Part shown: piece after piece, positions 31,917-39,386 of the stretch
How the letters are laid out: the number at the start of each line of letters is the position of its first letter
How positions within the stretch are numbered: position 1 is the stretch's first letter
Assembly: GCA_964574405.1 (NCBI GenBank)
Contig: CAZNNN010000003.1
Coordinates: 1-54,680, forward strand
From: JBBAAW01 sp964574405
GTDB taxonomy: Bacteria; Patescibacteriota; WWE3; UBA101185; UBA10185
Length of the DNA stretch: 54,680 nucleotides
Direction of reading: 5' to 3'
The notes under the pieces: generated by a model
The model's input: the letters and a program-made list of their open reading frames with translations, nothing else
The model's database searches: none
Told to the model about the DNA's origin: nothing
Translations under genes and position numbers: made by a program

Positions 31917-32054
31917 ATGGGTAAAGTATCAATTAGCAAGAGTAAAGTTCAGGCGGATAAGATAATGGAGGAGTTTTGGTCTGGGATAAGATCTCTGGGT
32001 ATTAATAAGAAGCTCAAAAGCTCGGAATTAAGAGTTATCAACGCGTATTTATAA
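31917..32054 (+). CDS. Small hypothetical protein (45 aa)
   Basis: MGKVSISKSKVQADKIMEEF and onward, ending RVINAYL. Support is the -10 box seven nt upstream and an amphipathic basic composition. It lies between the ABC exporter and tRNA-Arg. Not recognised. Confidence 0.5.
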   Translation: MGKVSISKSKVQADKIMEEFWSGIRSLGINKKLKSSELRVINAYL

Positions 32055-32091
32055 TTACCCCTGTGCTAAAATAAGCATACTTGTTTCATAA

Positions 32092-32166
32092 GCCCTCGTA
32101 GTTCAACGGATAGAATAGGCCCGTCCTAAGGGTTAGATGGGGGTTCAATTCCCTCCGGGGGCACCA
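32092..32166 (+). tRNA. tRNA-Arg (CCU)
   Basis: 75 nt with encoded CCA. Acceptor GCCCTCG/CGGGGGC (one T-G pair); anticodon stem GGCCC/GGGTT with loop GTCCTAA, anticodon CCT; T loop TTCAATT. Reads AGG codons. Confidence 0.93.
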
Positions 32167-32191
32167 AGGTTGAGTTATGAAGTGAGCGACA

Positions 32192-32236
32192 ATGCCCACA
32201 AGAAAAAATCCGCGTAGCGTTTTTTTCGGTGGGCAT
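32192..32236. repeat. GNA-triloop hairpin between tRNA-Arg and tRNA-Pro
   Basis: ATGCCCAC/GTGGGCAT outer stem, an A/T-rich GAAAAAA/TTTTTTC middle stem, CGC/GCG inner stem and triloop GTA. The run of T within the right arm could let it act as a terminator in either direction. Confidence 0.55.
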
Positions 32237-32247
32237 GGAGCAAACAA

Positions 32248-32324
32248 CGGGGTGTGGCGCAATTGGCTAGCGCGCTGCTTTCGGGTAGCAGAGGTTCGCG
32301 GTTCAAGTCCGCGCACCCCGACCA
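32248..32324 (+). tRNA. tRNA-Pro (CGG)
   Basis: 77 nt with encoded CCA. Acceptor CGGGGTG/CACCCCG, discriminator A; anticodon stem CTGCT/AGCAG with loop TTCGGGT, anticodon CGG; T stem CGCGG/CCGCG with loop TTCAAGT. Confidence 0.95.
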
Positions 32325-32326
32325 AG

Positions 32327-32920
32327 TTAAGCTTCAAGTTCAAAAGGTTTTTTGTGTTTTTCTAACATCTGCCTTATAAAGTCCAAATGATCTTCCGCCT
32401 TCATGGTTTTGGCAAAAAATTCTTTTACCACATCCTCAATTACCGCTAGAGATTTTGTGTCAATTTCTTTCAGTCGACTTTTTTTATACGACTCCAGTTC
32501 TGCTGCCACTTTTAAATACTCACCAGCGATTTTGTCTCGCAATTCTTGTTCCGTTTGCAAGGCATCCTTGTGCAGTTCCACTTTAAAATCTTCCGCCCCT
32601 TTTAGTACATCGTCTTTAAATTCCGTGGTGGCGCTTTTTAGCTGTTCTTGCACAAAGTCCTTTGACTCGTCAACCGCTAAATCCGTTTCCTTAATCATTC
32701 TTTTAGCGCGTTCGTTGGATTCTTTAATAATATTTAGCGACTTATTTTTTGCCTCCTCTAAAATTACTAGCGCCTTTTTATAGGCTTGATCGCGGGAGTC
32801 TTCTTCAGCACGCTTTTTTTTGTCGTACATGGATGCCAAAGCTATAAGCAAAAAGCCAAAGAAAGCAAAAATCATCAGTAAAATTAAGAGTAGGGCAATG
32901 ATGGGCAGGTTAGAGTTCAT
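32327..32920 (-). CDS. atpF: F-type ATPase subunit b
   Basis: 197 aa. One N-terminal TM (about 5-31, IIALLLILLMIFAFFGFLLI) followed by about 150 residues of charged coiled coil with typical b-subunit features (Arg/Lys-rich start, Ala-rich heptads, KEIDTKSLAVIEDVVKEFF near the end). Subunit b is the peripheral stalk holding F1 delta/alpha to the membrane. It lies 18 bp after the c-like gene, and the F1 genes are 15 kb away. Confidence 0.8.
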   Translation of the reverse strand: MNSNLPIIALLLILLMIFAFFGFLLIALASMYDKKKRAEEDSRDQAYKKALVILEEAKNKSLNIIKESNERAKRMIKETDLAVDESKDFVQEQLKSATTEFKDDVLKGAEDFKVELHKDALQTEQELRDKIAGEYLKVAAELESYKKSRLKEIDTKSLAVIEDVVKEFFAKTMKAEDHLDFIRQMLEKHKKPFELEA

Positions 32921-32938
32921 GATATTAATTTAGCATGC

Positions 32939-33715
32939 CTAAAGTACCAAAATCAAGTATGCTAGAGCTAGACCTATAAGCATAACGCCAAAGGAAAGAA
33001 TCATGTTAAAGATCATGGCGGTTCTAATGCTACCTTGCGCCAGAGGATTTCTTCCTAGAGCTTCTATGCTTCGCCCCGAGCTTTTTCCAAAGGTGGAAAA
33101 GCCAATAATAAAGGTGGCGGCAACAATTAGGGCGGCTAACATGTAGCGCAACGACTCTACGGGGTTTAGCAGGGGAGATAACGCGCCGGATCGTATGGCT
33201 GCCAGCAGATTAGTTTGGACATTGTTGTTTACATAAGCCATTTTGGCTTCCACAGTGCACCAAAGAAGTTGGGGTACATTTGGATCGGTGGGAGTGAAAT
33301 CTGCCAAAGCTTTGCCAATAACAAACCCTGTTTTATCAGCTTTTTGCCCTACGCCGGCCACGCTGGAGGAAGTTATATAGTCGCCCTTTTTAATCTCGCC
33401 ATTTGAGTTTGACACCAATATCTGCGCTTCGCCTGATTGCATAATGAGCTGGGTTCTTGTATCTGTGCTGTCGATTAAACTCAAAGAGGAACTTTCCACC
33501 ACTACACCAAAAATTTCTGTGTCAAAAGATTCTTTGGCTAGGGTAAATTCTTCGTTCTTATGCGTAACAATGCTACCAGGCTTAGCGTCTTCGGTTACTA
33601 TTTGCAGACTTGTGGCAGTTCCTCTAGCCATTCCTAGGTCTTCTGCTAAAACTTGTTTACAGGGTAAGACCATTGTTAAAGTTAAGATAAGCAACGCAAC
33701 TTTGATTTTGGGCAT
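32939..33715 (-). CDS. F0 subunit-c-like protein with large exported N-terminal domain
   Basis: 258 aa from ATG 33715. Signal peptide (IKVALLILTLTMVLPCKQVL), then about 150 residues of exported beta-rich domain (FGVVVESSSL, ISNSNGE-like strand LVSNSNGEIKKGDYITSSSV), then two TMs joined by the polar loop SSGRSIEALGRNPLAQGSIR. This loop is the hallmark of F-ATPase c subunits (A-R-x-P). TM2 (MILSFGVMLIGLALAYLILV) has no Asp or Glu; aligned to E. coli c, Phe occupies the position of Asp61. TM1 has none either. So it cannot bind ions in the usual way. The neighbour is subunit b; subunit a is not seen. Confidence 0.75.
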   Translation of the reverse strand: MPKIKVALLILTLTMVLPCKQVLAEDLGMARGTATSLQIVTEDAKPGSIVTHKNEEFTLAKESFDTEIFGVVVESSSLSLIDSTDTRTQLIMQSGEAQILVSNSNGEIKKGDYITSSSVAGVGQKADKTGFVIGKALADFTPTDPNVPQLLWCTVEAKMAYVNNNVQTNLLAAIRSGALSPLLNPVESLRYMLAALIVAATFIIGFSTFGKSSGRSIEALGRNPLAQGSIRTAMIFNMILSFGVMLIGLALAYLILVL

Positions 33716-33721
33716 ACTTTG

Positions 33722-33731
33722 AGTATACAAT
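33722..33731. promoter_or_regulatory. Overlapping divergent -10 boxes
   Basis: AGTATACAAT serves both ways: TATACT on the minus strand is six nt before ATG 33715 (c-like gene), and TACAAT on the plus strand is five nt before ATG 33737 (sortase). Only one polymerase could use it at a time. Confidence 0.6.
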
Positions 33732-33736
33732 AAAGT

Positions 33737-34396
33737 ATGTCACTCACAAAGTTTAAAAAGAAATTTTGGACGATACTCCCCAACTTCTTTATTGTGGTGG
33801 GACTTCTTCTGTTTTCTGTGGCTATTATTCCTTATCTGCGCGACGAGGTTTGGTACTTTTTAAAACAACACAAAGGACAGGAGTTTGTACTTGGTGGCCG
33901 CGGGCAAAGGGATAGCGTGTTTGCCCGGTATTTATCGGTTAAGCCTATTTTAGTAGAGCCGGTGAATAAACAGTTTGGTATTGTGATAGAGAAAATCGGC
34001 GTTAACGCACCAATTATGGCAGATGTGGCGGTTTCAGATGAGCTGGCGTATAAAGAGTCGCTTAAATACGGCGTAGCCCATGCTAACACCTCGTCGTACC
34101 CATCAAGTCAACCAGGAAATGTATATTTGTTTGCGCACTCGTCGCTAAATTTTTGGGACTTGGGTAAGTACGCCCAAGTTTTTAATTTGTTGCGAAAGCT
34201 GGAAGCAGGGGATAGAATTCACATTTTTTATGAGGGGAAGGATTTTGAATATCGCGTGGTAAATAAGGAGATTTACAAAGGCTTTAATACCTACGCCTTA
34301 ACGCGCCCAGTTATTGAGTCTTTATTAACATTGCAAACCTGTGATCCGCCAGGGACTACTTTGAATCGGTTAGTAATTACAGCTAAACTCATCTGA
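33737..34396 (+). CDS. Sortase (class D/E-like transpeptidase), copy 2
   Basis: 219 aa. N-terminal TM (about 13-33), then a sortase barrel with His134 in YLFAHSS, Cys202 in TLQTCDPPGTT and Arg in LNRLVITAKL. The TLxTCxPPGT pattern is typical of class D and E enzymes. It differs from the sortase at 7660 and may have other substrates or a housekeeping role. It is divergent from the c-like gene and overlaps the end of the PEGA gene by 8 bp. Confidence 0.9.
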   Translation: MSLTKFKKKFWTILPNFFIVVGLLLFSVAIIPYLRDEVWYFLKQHKGQEFVLGGRGQRDSVFARYLSVKPILVEPVNKQFGIVIEKIGVNAPIMADVAVSDELAYKESLKYGVAHANTSSYPSSQPGNVYLFAHSSLNFWDLGKYAQVFNLLRKLEAGDRIHIFYEGKDFEYRVVNKEIYKGFNTYALTRPVIESLLTLQTCDPPGTTLNRLVITAKLI

Positions 34397-35576
34397 TTCC
34401 AATGGTGTAGAGATCAGTTTGTTCGGAGGATTTAAAAGAGGTTAATACCACTAGTTTATCACCTCCAGGGGATACAAAGATGTTTTTAGAATACAGAGTG
34501 TTATTGTAGATTTCTGTTTTATTAGTGCCGTCAATCCTAATTAAGTAGATAGTACCGCGTTTGTCCATAGCCGGATTACCCTCTGTAAGAATCAAATGAA
34601 AGCTATCCGAATACCAGCTTATTTGTGGTTGCGGATCTACGGTGTTGGTAGTAAAAACCACTGTGTTCGTAAGCTCGCCTACAGGCAAGGGTTTTTCCGA
34701 GTTGTAAACACGATATTCTGTTTTAGCCCCATTTAGTTTTTTGTAAAGAAACTTTTTTTCATCCGGTGCCCAGAGGGATTCTTTAGATACCGCTTGCTCT
34801 TTAAGTTCCTGCGGAATATCGATTTTTTCAATAAAAGCTTTTCTTTTTGCCAAAGTGTCAGTGTCCCAGCCCGTTCTTATAGCTGTAACCTGTGTTTCCA
34901 GTGTAAGGTTTTGGATAGTTTTGTCTATCAAGTTGAAAAGTTGGTATTTTCCATTATCCAATTGAATAAGTAAAGTTTTTTCATCAGGCGACCACTCAAG
35001 AGATTTACTTTGTGAATATTTAAGTAACGATGTATCTTTTAGTACAACGCTGGGGGTTGATTTAAAAAGGCTAAGAGTACCTTCGGACAAAGAAACTACC
35101 CAAATTCCTGGGTTTTCCGAGTCGCTAGAAAGAAAAGCAAGTTTAGTTAGAGTGGGGGAGATAGTGGGATTTTTAGCTCCCGTATTGGTTAAAGGTTCTA
35201 ATCTAGGGGTTTGGGAAACTAAAACGGCCGTAATGTCGGTGGCAAGTTCGGGAAAAACTTCCAGTTCTTTGATCCAGGTGGCGTAGCCATTTTTTACTAC
35301 CTTTAATAAATGCTTTCCGGGTTCTACGCCAGGTATGGTATTATTAGTGGCTGTAGCTAAAACTCCGTTCATGTAAACATTAGCGCCTTGCGGAATTGAT
35401 TTTACGCTTACCATGCCCGTAGATCTTAATTGAACCTTGCCAGTATCCTGATCTCTTTTTAGTCTGTAACCTCCAGCATACAAAAAGATGGTTGTGGTAA
35501 GAGCTAGTAGGCACACTGCCGTAACTGCCATTTGAAAAACCTCTTTACTAGGTTTTGGTATCTTTAGGTTTAGCAT
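34389..35576 (-). CDS. PEGA-domain membrane protein with beta-propeller-like region
   Basis: 395 aa. TM near 16-36 (AVTAVCLLALTTTIFLYAGG), a PEGA domain (about 53-125: VSVKSIPQGANVYMNGVLAT, PGKHLLKVVKNGYATW), then repeated strands of TolB/WD40-like type (NPTISPTLTKLAFLSSD, SLEWSPDEKTLLIQLDNGKY, FVSPGGDKLVVLTS). Predicted to sit outside the cell membrane. PEGA domains often occur in surface-layer proteins. The function is not known. Confidence 0.8.
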   Translation of the reverse strand: MLNLKIPKPSKEVFQMAVTAVCLLALTTTIFLYAGGYRLKRDQDTGKVQLRSTGMVSVKSIPQGANVYMNGVLATATNNTIPGVEPGKHLLKVVKNGYATWIKELEVFPELATDITAVLVSQTPRLEPLTNTGAKNPTISPTLTKLAFLSSDSENPGIWVVSLSEGTLSLFKSTPSVVLKDTSLLKYSQSKSLEWSPDEKTLLIQLDNGKYQLFNLIDKTIQNLTLETQVTAIRTGWDTDTLAKRKAFIEKIDIPQELKEQAVSKESLWAPDEKKFLYKKLNGAKTEYRVYNSEKPLPVGELTNTVVFTTNTVDPQPQISWYSDSFHLILTEGNPAMDKRGTIYLIRIDGTNKTEIYNNTLYSKNIFVSPGGDKLVVLTSFKSSEQTDLYTIGIR

Positions 35577-35649
35577 TTATAGAATTATACACCGAAATCG
35601 ACCGCGGATACACTGTGCGGTACCAGCAGCACTTGCGGGTGCTTTGCTG

Positions 35650-35683
35650 TATCGTATACGCACAGGAGCGTATACGATATAAT
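35650..35683 (+). promoter_or_regulatory. Inverted repeat overlapping the GT4 promoter
   Basis: TATCGTATACGC (35650-35661), six bases, GCGTATACGATA (35668-35679): perfect 12-bp arms, each containing the palindrome CGTATACG. The right arm overlaps the -10 box TATAAT (35678-35683), which is six nt before ATG 35690. Looks like an operator blocking the promoter. Confidence 0.7.
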
Positions 35684-35689
35684 TAATAT

Positions 35690-36778
35690 ATGCTTATTGG
35701 AGTTGATTGCTCGCATCTTGTGGAGGAGGGTCGTACAGGAACAGAAAATTATTTGTACAACCTCCTTAAAAACCTTGCTGTAGTAGATATGGAAAACGAG
35801 TACCTTATGTATTTTAGAACTGTCCCCTCAAAAATGTTTTGGGACGACATTTGTAGACGGAACATTCTGTGGAGGTATACGGTTATTGACTCTAAGGTTT
35901 CCTGGATGCAGGTTGGTTTGGCTAGGGCTACTTTTACAGACAGGTTGGACAGGCTCCTGTGTACTTGGCATACTTTGCCTGTTATTCATAGTCCTCGGAC
36001 AAAGATTATTTCTGTTATTCATGATTTTTCATGCAGTATATTAAGAAGTTATCCTCTTTACGCCAGTTTACTACTTTCTTACAGGTTGATTGGGGTTTCT
36101 GATTATACTTATGGGGGAATAGTGGCGCGTGTTCCGTGGAGAAAAAGAAGTGTATATAGACAGTATGAAGGAGTGGACTTGCTGAAGTACAGAAAATCGG
36201 ATTCAAGCAGTATAGATGCCACTAGAAAAAAATATATGTTAGATAAACCGTTTTTTCTTTCGGTGGGTACTTTAAACCCAAGAAAAAATTTAGAGAAAAT
36301 GATTTCCGCGTTCTCTCTGTTTTCCGAGGAGCACGAGGATGCACGAGTTGATTATGTAATTGTAGGAAAGTGTGCTAAAGGGTACAGGGCTATTTACGAT
36401 TTTGCTGAGAAAACACGCTTTAGTAATAGAGTTAGGTTTCTTGGTTGTTTGGATGATAGAGAAGTGGTTGACTTATATTCATCTGCTTTGGCGCTACTAT
36501 TTGTATCAAAAGATGAGGGTTTTGGTTTGCCTATACTGGAGGCCATGGCATGCGGATGTACTGTAATAACATCTAATATAGCGTCAATGGGCGAGGTAAG
36601 CGGTGATGTTGCTATCACAGCAATTTTTGACGATGTTGAGTCAATAACAAATGCTTTAAGGTGTACTGTTGACCCAGACTCTCAAAATCTACTGACGAGA
36701 AAAAAATTTGCGGGTTTAGAGAGAGTAAAAATGTTCAGTTGGAAACAATGTGCGGAATTCTTGAAGAATATTTACTAA
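35690..36778 (+). CDS. Glycosyltransferase family 4 (GT-B fold)
   Basis: 362 aa. N-terminal Rossmann with DCSHLVEEGRTGTENYLYNL, an HDFS motif after VIHD, the hinge LSVGTLNPRKNLEKMISAF and the donor-binding GFGLPILEAMACG with the EX7E-type Glu pair. A retaining glycosyltransferase transferring a sugar (often mannose or glucose) to a lipid or glycan. It stands at the head of the glycan/glycogen block under its own palindromic operator. Confidence 0.9.
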   Translation: MLIGVDCSHLVEEGRTGTENYLYNLLKNLAVVDMENEYLMYFRTVPSKMFWDDICRRNILWRYTVIDSKVSWMQVGLARATFTDRLDRLLCTWHTLPVIHSPRTKIISVIHDFSCSILRSYPLYASLLLSYRLIGVSDYTYGGIVARVPWRKRSVYRQYEGVDLLKYRKSDSSSIDATRKKYMLDKPFFLSVGTLNPRKNLEKMISAFSLFSEEHEDARVDYVIVGKCAKGYRAIYDFAEKTRFSNRVRFLGCLDDREVVDLYSSALALLFVSKDEGFGLPILEAMACGCTVITSNIASMGEVSGDVAITAIFDDVESITNALRCTVDPDSQNLLTRKKFAGLERVKMFSWKQCAEFLKNIY

Positions 36779-36805
36779 AACTTCCCACTTTCATACTCTG
36801 TCATA

Positions 36806-36833
36806 TTGACATGATATTTTTATCATGTAAACT
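36806..36833 (+). promoter_or_regulatory. Promoter with embedded operator, HTH gene
   Basis: TTGACA (36806-36811), 16 bp, TAAACT (36828-36833). An inverted repeat ACATGATA-TTTT-TATCATGT (36809-36828) fills the spacer, so a bound repressor would block polymerase. Autoregulation by the following HTH protein is likely. Confidence 0.7.
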
Positions 36834-36843
36834 GTATTAAGTT

Positions 36844-37716
36844 ATGCAAGACTTAACTTTTAATGAAAAACTATACACCTCCACGGAAGTCGCTCAGATC
36901 CTTGGAGTTAGTTTAAGAAGTATTTACAGGTATTTAGACGAAAACAAAATACAAGCCGCAGTAAAAACTGCCACGGGAAGACACAGATTTACTAAAGAAA
37001 ACATTAATGATTTTCTACACCCTTCAGTTCAAAGAACAAGCCAACCAAATCAAGAAAGCCGAAGTGTAAAAGTTAAAGACTTTGTAGAAGAATCTCGAGA
37101 GGAGGTTTATAACCCACCATATCCTGAAAAAAATATACAAGATGTGCAAAAAGATATTAAAGTTGATGAAACTGTAAAAGATGAACCGATTGATTGGTTA
37201 GCTAGGTTTAGACAGGCGGCAGAAAAGTACAAAACTGAGGAGCCAAAAGTTCAGGAGGTACCTGTTGTAGATGTTCAGCCTGCCATGCAAGTTTGGGAAG
37301 AGCCTAAAGTAACCGCTAAGATCGAAGAAGATATAGAGGAATCAGAATTTAATTACTATAGAAGCGGTGTGGGTGGATTAAAGGAGATTGCACAATCTCT
37401 CGATAAGTCTGCCAAGAATGCCTCCCTTGATTATGCTTTTACCATGCAGGCAGGGCTTTCGTTGCACAAACCAATTAAGCCCTTCTCACTAATCCATGCC
37501 TATATTAAGGTGAGCGACAAGTCATACTTTGAAAAAGTTTTGCAACTTACACCGTCCACCAAAGATAATGCTCAATTATGTTTAATAGCGTCAAACGAGG
37601 TTAAATTATATAAAGATAGAAATGAAATGCACGGACTTCAGGTGGTTTCTGATCAGCAGTTAAAGCTGGATCTTTTAAACGAAGGCGAGACCGAGCTTGC
37701 CAATGAGCTTGAATAA
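36844..37716 (+). CDS. HTH (MerR/excisionase-type) regulator of the glycogen block
   Basis: 290 aa. N-terminal helix-turn-helix (about 9-58): LYTSTEVAQILGVSLRSIYR, then TATGRHRFTKENINDFL. A long acidic, probably disordered linker (60-165) follows, then a C-terminal domain with FSLIHAYIKVSDKSYFEKVL and LQVVSDQQLKLDLLNEGE, which faintly resembles the C-terminal half of COG4861/AbiEi-type regulators. The promoter has an inverted repeat. It lies 16 bp upstream of a GT5 synthase gene and probably controls this block. Confidence 0.75.
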   Translation: MQDLTFNEKLYTSTEVAQILGVSLRSIYRYLDENKIQAAVKTATGRHRFTKENINDFLHPSVQRTSQPNQESRSVKVKDFVEESREEVYNPPYPEKNIQDVQKDIKVDETVKDEPIDWLARFRQAAEKYKTEEPKVQEVPVVDVQPAMQVWEEPKVTAKIEEDIEESEFNYYRSGVGGLKEIAQSLDKSAKNASLDYAFTMQAGLSLHKPIKPFSLIHAYIKVSDKSYFEKVLQLTPSTKDNAQLCLIASNEVKLYKDRNEMHGLQVVSDQQLKLDLLNEGETELANELE

Positions 37717-37732
37717 AGTGTACAATTAGCTG

Positions 37733-39217
37733 GTGAAAGCTAGTAACGGTAAGTTAAAAATATTGTTAGTGGCCGTGGAGTCATCGCCTTACGCAAGGGT
37801 GGGCGGTGTAGCATCTGTGGTTAGGTCTTTAGCCACTTCTCTAAACAGTCTTGGGCATGACGCTAGAATACTTATCCCCAAATTTGGTTTCATCGACGAG
37901 AACTTATATAAAACGCAACTCGTTTTAGAGGGTCTAAAAGTGCCTACCAACGACCCCGCCAACCCCCATTTAGTTTGTAATGTTAAACAACATGAAAAGG
38001 ACGGTATCATCACTTACTTCCTGGAGAACATGGAGTATTTTGAATTGCGAGCCAATGTTTACGGCTATACCGACGATCCTATTAGATGGGCTTTATTAAA
38101 TAGGGGTGCGCTTGAGTTTGTTTTAAAAGGCGACTTTCTACCAGATGTTATTCATTGTAACGATTGGCAGGGGGGCTTATTGCCAAACTACTTGCGTACG
38201 GAGTATAGAAATAATCCTCAACTTTCCAAAATCGCTACTGTTTATACAATTCATAATTTAAAATTTCAGGGCATGTTTGACCATAAAAATGTTTCGGAAA
38301 TGGATTTTGACGATGGATGGTCTCCCGTTGCATCTTTCTTTGACCCCAGATTGTTAAAGCAAAACTTTATGAGAAGGGGAATCATCCACGCCGATATAGT
38401 AAGTACTGTGTCAAAAAGTTATGCTAAAGAGATAACTACTCCGGAATATGGTGAGGGTTTGGATAAACTAATTACCGAGCTCAGGGAAAAAGTATTTGGA
38501 GTAGTAAATGGCATAGATTATCAGGAGATGGATTCATCAAAAGATACTTTGCTGGAAAAAAATTATGATATAAATTCCACACACCTAAGGGCATTTAATA
38601 AAGAGTCTCTGCAAAAGGAGTTTGACCTGGAGGTAAGCCGAGACATCCCAGTTTTTGGTTTTGTGGGGCGTTTGGATTCTCAAAAAGGCGTAGATCTTTT
38701 AGTATCGGTTTTAGAAAAAGTCCTCAAAAGATACAATTTACAATTTGTTCAGGTGGGGGGTGGAGATGGTTGGTTAGTGGAGCTTTTGCAAAACCTTAAA
38801 AAATCGTTCCCCGATAAAGTTGGCGTTTACCCGTACCCAAATTTTACTCTTCCACGACTTATTTTTGGGGGAAGCGATGTAGTTTTATATCCTTCCAGAT
38901 TTGAGCCGTGTGGGGTGGTTCAACTAGAAGCTATGCGTTACGGAGCTATTCCCTTAGTTAGGAGTGTTGGGGGATTAAAGGATACTGTTATGGAGTTTGA
39001 CGCCATAACTCAAAAGGGAACTGGTTTTGTTTTTGATGACTTTGACGAATTTGCCCTGTATGGGGAAATTATTAGGGTCTTAGAGGTTTTTAAGAACAAA
39101 CAGCTATGGAAAAAACTTCAGTTTAATGCTATGCGAGCCGATTTTAGCTGGGGATATAGTGCCAAAGAGTATGAAAAACTCTACATGCGCGCCCTAGAGG
39201 TTAGAGGTAAACATTAG
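37733..39217 (+). CDS. Glycogen/starch synthase-like GT5 (divergent copy)
   Basis: 494 aa starting at GTG, six nt after TACAAT. GT-B enzyme of the GlgA type: VAVESSPYARVGGVASVVRS near the N-terminus, DVIHCNDWQGGLLPNYL, VNGIDYQEMD, FVGRLDSQKGVDLLV and SRFEPCGVVQLEAMRYGAIP. The ADP-glucose-binding K-x-G-G-L is R-V-G-G-V here, so its sugar-nucleotide donor or activity may differ from the second copy at 42101. Confidence 0.9.
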   Translation: MKASNGKLKILLVAVESSPYARVGGVASVVRSLATSLNSLGHDARILIPKFGFIDENLYKTQLVLEGLKVPTNDPANPHLVCNVKQHEKDGIITYFLENMEYFELRANVYGYTDDPIRWALLNRGALEFVLKGDFLPDVIHCNDWQGGLLPNYLRTEYRNNPQLSKIATVYTIHNLKFQGMFDHKNVSEMDFDDGWSPVASFFDPRLLKQNFMRRGIIHADIVSTVSKSYAKEITTPEYGEGLDKLITELREKVFGVVNGIDYQEMDSSKDTLLEKNYDINSTHLRAFNKESLQKEFDLEVSRDIPVFGFVGRLDSQKGVDLLVSVLEKVLKRYNLQFVQVGGGDGWLVELLQNLKKSFPDKVGVYPYPNFTLPRLIFGGSDVVLYPSRFEPCGVVQLEAMRYGAIPLVRSVGGLKDTVMEFDAITQKGTGFVFDDFDEFALYGEIIRVLEVFKNKQLWKKLQFNAMRADFSWGYSAKEYEKLYMRALEVRGKH

Positions 39218-39240
39218 CGTTTTTCTTATTATAACATCCT

Positions 39241-39269
39241 TTGACAAGATAGTCGGGTTGTAGTATAAT
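39241..39269 (+). promoter_or_regulatory. Perfect consensus promoter of the small RNA
   Basis: TTGACA (39241-39246), 17 bp, TATAAT (39264-39269). Both hexamers match the consensus exactly. Start of transcription expected near 39276. Confidence 0.8.
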
Positions 39270-39275
39270 AGACCT

Positions 39276-39366
39276 GTTGCACACTCTAATCTGGAGCGGC
39301 CGCATTCTCATTCTGTGGGCAGGAGAGTGAGGAGAAACCGCTTCGGATTAGGTTGTGCAATTTTTA
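39276..39366 (+). ncRNA. Stand-alone structured small RNA, about 90 nt, family not recognised
   Basis: Starts after the consensus promoter and ends in TGTGCAA plus five T. The ends pair (TTGCACA/TGTGCAA). Inside, CTAATCTGGAGCGG pairs with CCGCTTCGGATTAG over 14 bp with two G-U pairs. A central internal loop follows, then CTCATTCT/AGAGTGAG (one G-U) with loop GTGGGCAGG. This rod with a central bubble recalls 6S or SRP RNA in general shape, but the conserved SRP loop and the 6S length are absent. It sits before a GH57 gene that has its own promoter. Confidence 0.7.
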
Positions 39367-39386
39367 TATTCGTATACAATAGTCTT

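Noticed and set aside
39276..39366. SRP (4.5S) or 6S RNA as the identity of the small RNA
   Set aside because: The conserved SRP apical loop with GGAA and its internal loop are absent, and 6S RNA is about twice as long. Only the general rod shape agrees.
39315..39386. N-terminal extension of the first GH57 gene
   Set aside because: It lies within the structured small RNA and its terminator. GTG 39387 follows a -10 box by six nt.
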